A stretch of DNA of 64,000 bases from Terriglobia bacterium (GTDB taxonomy: Bacteria > Acidobacteriota > Terriglobia > Versatilivoradales > Versatilivoraceae). The notes under the pieces were generated by a model that ran no database searches, was not told the DNA's origin, and saw nothing but the letters and a program-made list of their open reading frames with translations. A program made the position numbers and the translations under genes. Below are positions 52,591 through 60,744 of this stretch, one piece after another (positions within the stretch are counted from its first letter, which is position 1; each line of letters starts with the position of its first letter). The stretch lies in NCBI GenBank assembly GCA_951813285.1, contig OX638355.1, forward strand, positions 4,049,136 through 4,113,135, written 5' to 3'.

Positions 52591-53994
52591 TCAGGCCGAA
52601 AGGGCGAAGTCCTCTTTCAGCCTTTCTATAACCGCCTCGGTCCTCACCCCGCGTGAGCCCTTCACCAGTATCAGGTCGCCGGGCCGGATGCGAGGAACCA
52701 GCCATTCGCCGGCTTCGGCGGCATCGTCGAAAAAGACCGAGTGGTGGGGATCGGATCCGAAGGCTCTAGCCGAGGTCACCACTCGATCGGCAAGTCCTTG
52801 TACGCCAAGGATCAGATCGAACCCCCAGCCGGCCGCCGCCTTGCCGCACGCTTGGTGGAACCGGGGCGCGTCGGAGCCCAGCTCCAACATTTCCCCCGCA
52901 ACCAGGATCTTCCTCCGATAGCCAGGGATTCCCTTGAGAAGCCTCATCATGGTCATCAGGGCGGCCGGATTGGAGTTGTAGCTGTCATCCACCACGCAGA
53001 TCCCCTGCTCGAAAAACAGCGGTCGACCCCTGCCTTGACCCGGCTCCAGGCTGAGAAGTCTGCCGGCGACGGCTCGGAAGCTCATCCCCATGCGATGGGC
53101 CAGAGCAATTCCGGGCAAGCTGTTCGAGACATTGTGGGTACCCAGCAAGGGCGAGGTCAATCGGTGGCTTCGACCGCGATGCCGAACCCTGAACTCGCAT
53201 CCGCCCAATCCCCTGGAACGAATCCGGTCGACATGGAAGGCCGCCGGCCTTTCAATGCCGAAGGTGACGACCTCCCCCGCGAAATGACGACTGAACTTGC
53301 GCACGCGGGCGTCGTCGTTGTTCAGGAAGGCCACTCCCCGGGCGGGAAGGTGCTCGATGAGTTCCCGCTTGGCCCTGGCGATGCCGTCCAGGGAGGAAAA
53401 GAATTCCAGGTGAACCGGTCTGACGTTGGTCACCACGCCCAGATCGGGCCGAGCGATGCAACTCAACCTGGCGATTTCTCCTGTGGCCGACATCGCGAGC
53501 TCCATAACGGCAACCTGGTGCTCGGACTCCAGTTGAAGCAGGGAGAGAGGCAGCCCGTAGTGGTTGTTGAAGTTCCGATGGTTCCTGAATACCTTGAACC
53601 GGCCTGCCAGCAGGTGGCTGGCAATGTCCTTGGCAGTCGTCTTGCCGACGCTTCCCGTGATCCCGATCAGGGGCTTCCCCCAACGACGGCGCACCCAACC
53701 GGCCAACTGCTGAAGCGCCTGCAATGTGTCTTTCACCAGGATACAGGGTGTCGCGGCTGCCGACTTTCCGGCCTCCTCTCGGCTGAGAATCAACAGGGAG
53801 GCTCCTTTGCGCACCGCCTCGGGAATGAACTGGTGGCCATCGAATCGGGATCCTTGAATGGCAATGAAGCAGTCCCCGACTTTCAGGGTTCGGGAATCGA
53901 TGGAATAACCCGAAGGCGCCGCCTGCCCGTAGGACGGATCGATTGAGGATCCCACCGCTCGAGCGATTTCACCGGCTGGAAGCCGCATCACCAT
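52591..53994 (-). CDS. murF: UDP-N-acetylmuramoyl-tripeptide--D-alanyl-D-alanine ligase
   Basis: A 467-residue Mur ligase. YSIDSRTLKVGDCFIAIQG is the MurF/MurE N-domain, GITGSVGKTTAKDIASHLLAG the ATP loop, NFNNHYGLPLSLLQLESEHQ is MurF-specific, and VVDDSYNSNPAALMTMMRLL and VKGSRGVRTEAVIERL close the protein. ATG at 53994, with GGAGAG 9 bases upstream, overlaps the end of murE by 26 bases, giving coupled translation. Confidence 0.97.
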   Translation of the reverse strand: MVMRLPAGEIARAVGSSIDPSYGQAAPSGYSIDSRTLKVGDCFIAIQGSRFDGHQFIPEAVRKGASLLILSREEAGKSAAATPCILVKDTLQALQQLAGWVRRRWGKPLIGITGSVGKTTAKDIASHLLAGRFKVFRNHRNFNNHYGLPLSLLQLESEHQVAVMELAMSATGEIARLSCIARPDLGVVTNVRPVHLEFFSSLDGIARAKRELIEHLPARGVAFLNNDDARVRKFSRHFAGEVVTFGIERPAAFHVDRIRSRGLGGCEFRVRHRGRSHRLTSPLLGTHNVSNSLPGIALAHRMGMSFRAVAGRLLSLEPGQGRGRPLFFEQGICVVDDSYNSNPAALMTMMRLLKGIPGYRRKILVAGEMLELGSDAPRFHQACGKAAAGWGFDLILGVQGLADRVVTSARAFGSDPHHSVFFDDAAEAGEWLVPRIRPGDLILVKGSRGVRTEAVIERLKEDFALSA

Positions 53995-55450
53995 AATCCA
54001 TCTCTCCAAGGACTGCCCTGGCCACCTGGCGATCGTCAAAGGGATGCACCCGACCACCTTCCTGCTGGCCGGCCTCATGTCCCTTGCCGGCCAGAATGAC
54101 CACGTCTCCCGATTCCGCCCGCGTAAAGAGCCGCCGAATCGCCTCCCGCCGATCCGGCTCGACTTCGTGCCGATCGAACCTGAAGCCGGCCTGAATCTCT
54201 CCGAGAATCGCCATGGGGTCCTCACCGCGGGCATTGTCGGAGGTGAGCATGACCCAGTCGCTGTGCTGTTCGGCGATGGACCCCATTGCCGGCCGTTTGG
54301 CACGGTCCCGCTCGCCACCACAGCCGAATAGCACCAACACCCTCCGCGCTCCCAGTTTCCTGGCGGTGGCCAGGACGTTGCGCAGCGCGTCCGGGGTATG
54401 AGCGTAATCCACAATCACGCGGAAGGACTGGCCACAGTCGATTTGTTCGAACCGGCCTGGAATGGGCGGGCAGGCTTCGATTCCATCTCTCAGGGCATCC
54501 CGGTCGACTCCCAGGCTGTTGGCGGCGGCAGCCGCGGCCAGAAGATTGGAGAGATTGAAGCTCCCCAACAGCCGGGTACGCACCTCCAGTTCCTCCTCCT
54601 GAATCCGCAAGCGGACTTGCATACCCCTCCATCCCGACTGACACCCGAGAACTCCGAAATCCGCCGGGCGACTCAGGGAAAAAGTGAGGTGTCGTCCCGG
54701 AATGCTCCCTGCCAGTTTTTGTCCCCAGCTGTCATCCACATTCACAACGGACACCCCGGGTGGCCCATACCCGGTGTCCACAAACAACCGCTTCTTGGCC
54801 CGGTAGTAGCTGTCCATGGACTGATGGTAGTCCAGGTGCTCCGGCGACAGATTGGTGAAGACGGCCATTTCGAATCGGCTGGCATGGACACGACCGAGAT
54901 CCAGCGCATGAGAGGAAACCTCCATCACCGCCTGGCGGCAGCCGTTCTGCCGAAAGCGACGGAACAGCTCCTGCAGATCGAGGCTTTCGGGGGTGGTGAG
55001 CCCCGCCGGGGCCGACCACCCGGGGGTTCGATAGGCAATCGTGCTGATCATCCCCACCTGCGAGCCCCCGGTTTTCAGGATGGACTCAAGCAGATAGGCG
55101 GTGGACGTCTTGCCGTTAGTCCCGGTCACTCCCACCAGGCGCAATTCGCGTGTGGGGTGACCAAAATAGTTGGCGGCGGTTTGAGCCAGGGCCCGGCGGC
55201 CATGCTCGACGCGGATCCACGGCCGGGAAAATTCCGCCGGCCTGGGATTTTCCGACAGGATTGCGCCGGCTCCACGCTCGACCGCCTGATCGACAAAACG
55301 GTTGCCGTCGGTCCGGGCTCCCCGGACGGCTGCGAAGAGATACCCGTTCTCGACCTGCCGGGAATCATAGGCGATTCCTGAAATTTCCGTTTCGGGAGAC
55401 TCGGCCGGCTCGATGAGTTCGACATTCCCGATCAGATCCCGGAGCTGCAT
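53969..55450 (-). CDS. murE: UDP-N-acetylmuramoyl-L-alanyl-D-glutamate--diamino acid ligase
   Basis: A 493-residue Mur ligase adding the third residue. ISGIAYDSRQVENGYLFAAVRG is the N-domain; VGVTGTNGKTSTAYLLESIL the ATP loop; LTTPESLDLQELFRRF and VMEVSSHALDLGRVH are typical. The specificity motif after FGCGGERDRAKRPAMG reads TSDNARGEDPMAIL: DNAR matches the DNPR motif of meso-diaminopimelate-adding enzymes with Ala for Pro. Diaminopimelate is therefore likely, as in Gram-negative cell walls. Confidence 0.96.
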   Translation of the reverse strand: MQLRDLIGNVELIEPAESPETEISGIAYDSRQVENGYLFAAVRGARTDGNRFVDQAVERGAGAILSENPRPAEFSRPWIRVEHGRRALAQTAANYFGHPTRELRLVGVTGTNGKTSTAYLLESILKTGGSQVGMISTIAYRTPGWSAPAGLTTPESLDLQELFRRFRQNGCRQAVMEVSSHALDLGRVHASRFEMAVFTNLSPEHLDYHQSMDSYYRAKKRLFVDTGYGPPGVSVVNVDDSWGQKLAGSIPGRHLTFSLSRPADFGVLGCQSGWRGMQVRLRIQEEELEVRTRLLGSFNLSNLLAAAAAANSLGVDRDALRDGIEACPPIPGRFEQIDCGQSFRVIVDYAHTPDALRNVLATARKLGARRVLVLFGCGGERDRAKRPAMGSIAEQHSDWVMLTSDNARGEDPMAILGEIQAGFRFDRHEVEPDRREAIRRLFTRAESGDVVILAGKGHEAGQQEGGRVHPFDDRQVARAVLGEMDYGDAASSR

Positions 55451-55510
55451 GGTTCCACCGGCCGATCCTTACCTGTCTCTCTCGCCGGGGAGCTCGGCGA
55501 GCCATGCGGG

Positions 55511-57580
55511 TTAGAGTTTTCGATTGAGCTGGACCCTCACCGTCGAGCCCGGCGCCACCTTGGAATCGGGTGCGGGCGATTGCCGCACCACCAGACCGGC
55601 CCCCCGGGCCTCCACCTGTAATCGGGCCCGAGTCCCCTCCGTCATCACCGCTCGAAGCGACTTCCCCATAAAGTTGGGTACGGCCACCATGGCCAGGCCA
55701 TCGATAGCCGCATCCTCGTAGCCCCCCACCAGATCCTGCTCCTGGCTAGCCTCCACCCTCGCCTCGGTGAGCCCCAATGCCTGCTCGCCGTTCAGCGAGG
55801 CCGGATTCCAGGAAACCGCATCCGACAAGGGTTCTTCCAACTGATTGTCCTCGGCGCCCAGTTCCGCGACGCGGGAGTCGTCCCTCCATTCCTGCCGCGG
55901 CTGATCGGGAGAAACCGAAAGATAATTCAGCGTCTTCTCCGCAATCTTCTTGAACACAGGGGCGGCGACCTGGCCGCCGTAATAGAGGCCGCGAGGCTCA
56001 TCGATCAGCACCACGATCGAGAGAGCCGGATTGGCGACGGGAGCGAAACCGACGAAGGAGGCAATGAATCGGGTGTGGGAGTAGCCCCCGCGCTCCTCCA
56101 CCTTCTGGGCCGTACCGGTCTTGCCTGCCGCCGAAAAACCCCTCAGCCGAGCCCTCCTGCCCGTTCCTTCGGCAACCACAAGGCTCATCATTTCCTTGAT
56201 GGTTTCAGCCGTCTGTCTCCGCAGGACTCTCCTACCCCCGGCCCGGGCCTCGGAAGGATTCCGCGAGACCCGATCCGAGCGAACCCGCTCGACAACGCGG
56301 GGAGGAATCCAGTAGCCTCCGTTGGCTATCATTCCGGCGGCCGTGATCATCTGCAGGGGCGTCACCCCGATTCCCTGCCCCATGGAAATGGTCCCCAACG
56401 TGACCGTGTGCCAGTCCGAAGCCGGACGCAGCAACCCTCTGGCTTCTCCGGGCAGATCCACCTGGGTGGGCCGGCCAAATCCGTAGCGCCGGAGGTAGCG
56501 CTCCAGCCGCTGCTTGCCGATCCGAAAGCCCAGTTGGATGACGCCGACGTTGCTGGAACGGGCGATCACTTCCCGAACCGACAGCCAGCCAAAAGGTTTG
56601 TGGTCCCGGATTCGGTGCTTCCCGATCACGATGCCGCCATTCATGCAATGAATCTGCTCCTCGGGGGTGGTCAACCCTTCCTCCAGTGCCGTGGCTGCCG
56701 TAAAGACCTTGAAGGTGGATCCAGGCTCGTAGATATTGAGGATAGCCTGATTTCGCCAGGCGGATTCGGAATAGCGGCCATAGTGATTCGGGTTGAACGT
56801 GGGCACGTTGGCCATGGCCAGGATGGCTCCGGTGGCCGGGTTCATCACGATGGCGGTGCCGCCCCGGGCCCTGCTTTTCTCAACCTGAGCCTGCAGTTCC
56901 TGCTCCACCAGGTACTGGATCGACTCATCCATCGTCAAGACCAGGTCGGCGCCTGCCGTGGGAGGCCTTTCCACACTGCTGAAGTACCGTTTCCTGGCAT
57001 CGGTATGCAGCAGGATCCGGCCGGGCGTGCCACGCACGTCCCGTTCATACAGGTGCTCCAAGCCACCCAGCCCCTCGTTGTCCATGCCCACATAGCCAAG
57101 GACATGGGCAGCCAGTTCCCGCTTGGGATAGAAGCGCTTGTTTTCCGTCTCGAAATAAACGCCGGGCAGACCCAACTCCCGGACCTTCTGGACTTGGGGA
57201 AAGTCCACTTTCCGCTTGATCCAGCAGAAGGTTCGCGACCCTTCCAGTCTTCGCCGAACCTTACCCGGGTCGAGTCCCAGCGTGGCGGCAAGGCGGGAGG
57301 CCGTACGCGGCTTGTCGGAGATTTCCAGGGGAACTGCAAATACCGACTCGACCTTGATGCTGACCGCCAGCTCCCTGTTCCGGCGATCGTAAATCGTCCC
57401 GCGTTTGGGACTGATCTCGAACACACGGGTTTGCTGACGGCGGGCCCGTTCCCGCATTTCCGGGTAGCGGACGATCTGCAGGTCGACGAGGCGAAAGACG
57501 ATCAAGCAGGACCAGGCAACGAAGAGGAGTACCAGAAGGCCAAGACGCTTCTGGAATACCTTAGGGCGTTTGGCCGACAT
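55511..57580 (-). CDS. ftsI: Division-specific penicillin-binding protein (FtsI/PBP2 class) with PASTA domain
   Basis: A 689-residue class B PBP. One N-terminal span (LGLLVLLFVAWSCLIVF), the dimerisation region (RGTIYDRRNRELAVSI), and a transpeptidase domain with active-site Ser288 in EPGSTFK, SSN in ARSSNVGVIQLG and KTGT in SAAGKTGTAQK. After about residue 580 there is a linker, and at 635-689 one PASTA domain (VPNFMGKSLRAVMTEG...GSTVRVQL). A PASTA end is usual in SpoVD/PBP2x-like enzymes and less so in proteobacterial FtsI. It pairs with FtsW. Confidence 0.96.
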   Translation of the reverse strand: MSAKRPKVFQKRLGLLVLLFVAWSCLIVFRLVDLQIVRYPEMRERARRQQTRVFEISPKRGTIYDRRNRELAVSIKVESVFAVPLEISDKPRTASRLAATLGLDPGKVRRRLEGSRTFCWIKRKVDFPQVQKVRELGLPGVYFETENKRFYPKRELAAHVLGYVGMDNEGLGGLEHLYERDVRGTPGRILLHTDARKRYFSSVERPPTAGADLVLTMDESIQYLVEQELQAQVEKSRARGGTAIVMNPATGAILAMANVPTFNPNHYGRYSESAWRNQAILNIYEPGSTFKVFTAATALEEGLTTPEEQIHCMNGGIVIGKHRIRDHKPFGWLSVREVIARSSNVGVIQLGFRIGKQRLERYLRRYGFGRPTQVDLPGEARGLLRPASDWHTVTLGTISMGQGIGVTPLQMITAAGMIANGGYWIPPRVVERVRSDRVSRNPSEARAGGRRVLRRQTAETIKEMMSLVVAEGTGRRARLRGFSAAGKTGTAQKVEERGGYSHTRFIASFVGFAPVANPALSIVVLIDEPRGLYYGGQVAAPVFKKIAEKTLNYLSVSPDQPRQEWRDDSRVAELGAEDNQLEEPLSDAVSWNPASLNGEQALGLTEARVEASQEQDLVGGYEDAAIDGLAMVAVPNFMGKSLRAVMTEGTRARLQVEARGAGLVVRQSPAPDSKVAPGSTVRVQLNRKL

Positions 57581-57620
57581 GGCAATGTCCCACTACGGAT
57601 TTGGAAAGGCCTCGTTGGGA

Positions 57621-58118
57621 TTAGGGCGTGACGCCCTGGGTTCCGGACTGCCACCTGATCCGCCAACCTGAAACCGGGGTCCGGAAACCGGGCCAGGGAA
57701 GCGCTCGGAATCCGGCCGAGGGAGCGTCCATTCCGCGGCCTTCCCGTGCTGCAATGAGAATCTCGACCGGTTGCGGCGCCTCGGGAGCGGATTCGATCAT
57801 AATCTGGTGGAACGAGGGACTGATGAGTCCAAGCTGTTTTCTGGCGATCTGATCGATTCGCTGGGGACTGCGCAAGGTGGCCCTCTCCAGCTTGAGTTGG
57901 CGGTTGATCTCAGTCAGATGCTTGATTTCCTTCCGAAGCTCTTCACGCTCATAGCCCTGGCGAATGACCTCGAACTGCTGCCAGGCCAGGAAGAGCAGCA
58001 CCAGCAAACAAGCCATTGCCAGGATCATCAGCACCAAGCACTCCCTGGTCTTCTGAAAATCCAACTCCTTGACCAGCCTGGAGTTGTCGATCTGCTTCAC
58101 CATGTGAATCTCAGTCAT
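57621..58118 (-). CDS. ftsL: FtsL-like divisome protein
   Basis: A 165-residue bitopic protein: basic cytoplasmic part, one span (CLVLMILAMACLLVLLFLAW, about residues 28-47), then a coiled coil with leucine heptads (YEREELRKEIKHLTEINRQLKLE) and RIDQIARKQLGLISPS, the usual FtsL end block. The C-terminal 45 residues are an extra Pro-rich tail. ATG at 58118 is chosen because GAGGAGGT lies 5 bases upstream. The position between rsmH and ftsI supports the call despite weak sequence conservation in the family. Confidence 0.88.
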   Translation of the reverse strand: MTEIHMVKQIDNSRLVKELDFQKTRECLVLMILAMACLLVLLFLAWQQFEVIRQGYEREELRKEIKHLTEINRQLKLERATLRSPQRIDQIARKQLGLISPSFHQIMIESAPEAPQPVEILIAAREGRGMDAPSAGFRALPWPGFRTPVSGWRIRWQSGTQGVTP

Positions 58119-58177
58119 CGGACCTCCTCGCCTCAACCATGCCGTCAAAGCCGCACGGCAATGGAGCTGTCACGGAT

Positions 58178-59176
58178 TCACAACCGTTCGGCCACCCTCA
58201 GCCTGGCGCTTCTCGAACGCGGATTGCTGATTTTTTCCGCTTCGGTCGGCGAAACCGGCTTGCGGCAGACCAGCTTCACCAGTTTCTTCCGACCGCAGAC
58301 GCAGACTGGCATCCTTGGAGGACAGACACAGCCCCGAGCCATAGAGCCCAAGGAGCCCTTCACGATCCGGTCCTCCAAAGAATGAAAGCTGACGATTGCC
58401 AGCCTTCCCCCCGCCTTCAGCAAATCGATCGAGCTGGCGACGAATTGACCCAGCGCCTCCAATTCGTCATTGACAAAAATTCTGAGCGCCTGAAAGGTCC
58501 GCGTGGCCGGATGAATTTTCGCCCGGCGACGGGAGCGCACCGCCCGCGATACCACCTCCGCCAGGCTGAGCGTGTCTTGCAGGGGTCTGGCTCGCACGAT
58601 AGCCCGGGCGATCCGGCGAGAACCCGGCTCTTCCCCATAGGCGTGAATCAGAGACGCCAGCTTGGGTTCCGGAAAGCGGTTGACCACCTCGGCAGCCGTC
58701 AGTGGAGAGGCGGTGTCCATTCTCATATCCAGTGGACCGGACCTTTGAAAACTGAAGCCGCGTTCAGCCGTCTCCAACTGGAAGGAGGAAAGGCCCAGGT
58801 CAGCCAGGATCCCGTCGCAGGATTCGAATTGCGTGCGGCGGGCGATGTCTTTCACTTGGGCGAAATTTCCGTGGTGGAGCTCGACACGGCCTCCGTACCG
58901 GGCCACCCCCCGGGCAGCCCTCTCCAGGCTCTCCCGGTCACGATCGATCCCAAGGAGCCTCCCTTCGGGGGACGACTCATCCAGAATGGCCCGGGCATGC
59001 CCCCCCAGGCCAAGAGTGGCATCGATATAGACGCCTTTCGATTGAGGCCGCAGATACTCGATGACCTGGGAGAGCATCACCGGCCTGTGCCGGTTCCCGG
59101 CCTCACCGGAGTTGGTCTTGACTTGGGGCGTTGAAACCATTGGAGCACCTGCGTCCGCGAGGCGGGTCAAGTTCAT
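58178..59176 (-). CDS. rsmH: 16S rRNA (cytosine-1402-N4)-methyltransferase
   Basis: A 332-residue SAM-dependent methyltransferase (MraW). HRPVMLSQVIEYLRP opens the domain; YIDATLGLGGHARAIL is the SAM loop; DGILADLGLSSFQLETAERGFSF, GPLDMRMDTASPLTAAEVVN and VSFHSLEDRIVKGSL are signatures. The start is ATG at 59176, overlapping the mraZ stop as ATGA, although an ATG at 59140 nearer to the conserved core is possible. Confidence 0.96.
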   Translation of the reverse strand: MNLTRLADAGAPMVSTPQVKTNSGEAGNRHRPVMLSQVIEYLRPQSKGVYIDATLGLGGHARAILDESSPEGRLLGIDRDRESLERAARGVARYGGRVELHHGNFAQVKDIARRTQFESCDGILADLGLSSFQLETAERGFSFQRSGPLDMRMDTASPLTAAEVVNRFPEPKLASLIHAYGEEPGSRRIARAIVRARPLQDTLSLAEVVSRAVRSRRRAKIHPATRTFQALRIFVNDELEALGQFVASSIDLLKAGGRLAIVSFHSLEDRIVKGSLGSMARGCVCPPRMPVCVCGRKKLVKLVCRKPVSPTEAEKISNPRSRSARLRVAERL

Positions 59177-59625
59177 CCCGAGATCCCGATTTCCGAAAGT
59201 TCCTCGTCGTCGCTGTCGCTCCACGGATTGTTCTCGACGGCGTGCTTCAGAGTGTCCTCTCGCCAGATTTCCAGGTAGTCCATGGAGCCCACCACCCTGA
59301 CTTCATCTTCCAGCCGGGCCGACTCTCGCAGTCCCTGAGGCAGCATCAGCCGGCCCTGGCTGTCCATCAGGGCCTTTTGACCGTAATAATTGGTGGCGCG
59401 CAGGAATTTCTTGACTACCGGCCTCTTCGAGGGAAGAGCGACAATTTTCTTTTCAGTCTCGTCCCAAACGGCGAATGGATAGAGCCGGATGCAGTCTCCC
59501 TTGAGACTGGTGATAAAGAATTCGTTTCCGTGTTCCCGCTCGATTTCGGAGCGAAAGCCTACGGGCAGCTTGATACGGCCCTTCCCATCCAGCTTGGTGG
59601 CCTGGCTTCCCCTGAGTTGCAGCAT
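59173..59625 (-). CDS. mraZ: Transcriptional regulator MraZ
   Basis: A 150-residue protein with two SpoVT-AbrB-like halves: LRGSQATKLDGKGRIKLPVGFRSEIE and ALMDSQGRLMLPQGLRESARLEDEVRVVGSMDYLEIW. MraZ binds repeated boxes in front of its own gene and controls the division and cell wall cluster. ATG at 59625 is chosen because homology starts there and GGAG lies 11 bases upstream; an ATG at 59706 in frame would place the start inside the phased box array. Confidence 0.96.
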   Translation of the reverse strand: MLQLRGSQATKLDGKGRIKLPVGFRSEIEREHGNEFFITSLKGDCIRLYPFAVWDETEKKIVALPSKRPVVKKFLRATNYYGQKALMDSQGRLMLPQGLRESARLEDEVRVVGSMDYLEIWREDTLKHAVENNPWSDSDDEELSEIGISG

Positions 59626-59689
59626 GGGACGAAACTCCGACACGGATGAGAACCGGGAATCGAAAATGAGTCCCGTTGTGGTTCCAAGA

Positions 59690-59744
59690 TCCACATTGGA
59701 CCACAAAAGTCTTTTCTAGTCCACTCTACTCCACACCAGTCTAC
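59690..59744 (-). promoter_or_regulatory. Putative MraZ operator: phased GTGGA boxes
   Basis: On the - strand GTGGA occurs at 59734-59730, 59724-59720 and 59694-59690, and GTGGT at 59704-59700. All are in register with a 10-base period; the register position 59714-59710 is degenerate and 59744-59740 reads GTAGA. This resembles the direct repeats with 10-base spacing (TGGGN plus 5 bases) bound by MraZ in Escherichia coli. The array lies 65-110 bases before the mraZ start. A TTGACT at about 59770-59765 could be a -35 box. Confidence 0.55.
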
Positions 59745-59885
59745 GAGTTCCGATGTCTTAGTCAAGCAGTTTATTTGTCGGGCGCGAACTTTTTTCTGCT
59801 AGTCTTTTGGCAGGCAATGGGGCGATGCTTCCAGGGGAAGCGGCGGGCTGGAATCCCGATTCTCCCTCGCCGCGGTTACCAAGGT

Positions 59886-60677
59886 ATGGCAGTATCCGAC
59901 ATGATTTCCCACTTGATTCCCGGTTCGGCCAATTCCCTGAGGGTCCCCCGGGTGGTGTGCCTGGTCCTGCTGTGCGCGACAGCGACTGTTTCCCTGGGCC
60001 ATCCTTCGACCCAGTCAGGCCAAGCGGGGAAATTCCCGGTGGGTTTCGTGACCTCCAAGGGCGGTCTCCAGTTGACCGGACGTGTCGACTGGGGTCGGGG
60101 TGGACGGTCCCGGTTCCCCATGATTTACGACGGCACCCGGGTCCATAGCAAGAGCGGCAAGGCACAACTGGAGCTTCTGGCGGGAGGACAACTCAGTCTC
60201 TGCCGGGACACGGACTTGACGGTTCAGCAGCCGCGGTCTCCCTTTCTCTTCACCCTCCACCGCGGCAGCGTGTCCTATGATCTTCCGCACTCCCAGGGAG
60301 ATCTGTTCCTGACACCCGACTTCCTGATCAGGGTGAGTCCGGGCTCGCAACTTCAACCCGATGCCTACCGGGGCGAGATCAGCTTGGAGCCGGACGGGAC
60401 CATCTGCGTGAGATCCGACCGCGGCCTGCTGGAAATCACCGGCCAGGACAACTCCACAATGCTCACCGTGCCTTCCGGACCCGGAATGAGAGTTGCGCCC
60501 GGCCGGATTGCATCCCCTGAATATTTCCGGGATTGCCGGTGCGCCGGACCGCTGCCGTCCGGAGAGCGGAATGGTCCGGGTGCGTCGGCCTACGGCTCTG
60601 CCGGCCCCTCCCGAAGATCGGCCTGGAAATCCTTCCTCAGGACCTTGGTCAAGATATTGACCCTGGGTTTGGTGTGA
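59886..60677 (+). CDS. FecR-like secreted protein
   Basis: A 263-residue protein with a signal peptide (LRVPRVVCLVLLCATATVSLG). The mature part looks like a FecR-type beta domain: VGFVTSKGGLQLTG, RFPMIYDGTRVHSKSGKAQLELLAGGQLSL, LTVQQPRSPFLFTLHRGSVSYDL and LFLTPDFLIRVSPGSQ. It has no sigma-factor-binding helix and no iron receptor nearby, so a role as in FecR is not implied. The last 60 residues are low-complexity (Ser, Gly, Pro) with a short hydrophobic end (TLVKILTLGLV). It is divergent from mraZ. Confidence 0.7.
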   Translation: MAVSDMISHLIPGSANSLRVPRVVCLVLLCATATVSLGHPSTQSGQAGKFPVGFVTSKGGLQLTGRVDWGRGGRSRFPMIYDGTRVHSKSGKAQLELLAGGQLSLCRDTDLTVQQPRSPFLFTLHRGSVSYDLPHSQGDLFLTPDFLIRVSPGSQLQPDAYRGEISLEPDGTICVRSDRGLLEITGQDNSTMLTVPSGPGMRVAPGRIASPEYFRDCRCAGPLPSGERNGPGASAYGSAGPSRRSAWKSFLRTLVKILTLGLV

Positions 60678-60744
60678 TCGGACGGCCGGCATCCCCATCC
60701 ACTCCCCCTGACGGCGCCCGGTGGGCGAACCAGGGAGTCTCATC

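Noticed and set aside
53995-54414. Upstream extension of murF
   Set aside because: This part is an out-of-phase reading of murE; the real start is ATG at 53994 with a ribosome site.
59626-59706. Earlier ATG for mraZ at 59706
   Set aside because: The extra 27 residues have no match to MraZ, whose conserved part starts at 59625, and this start would lie inside the phased box array.
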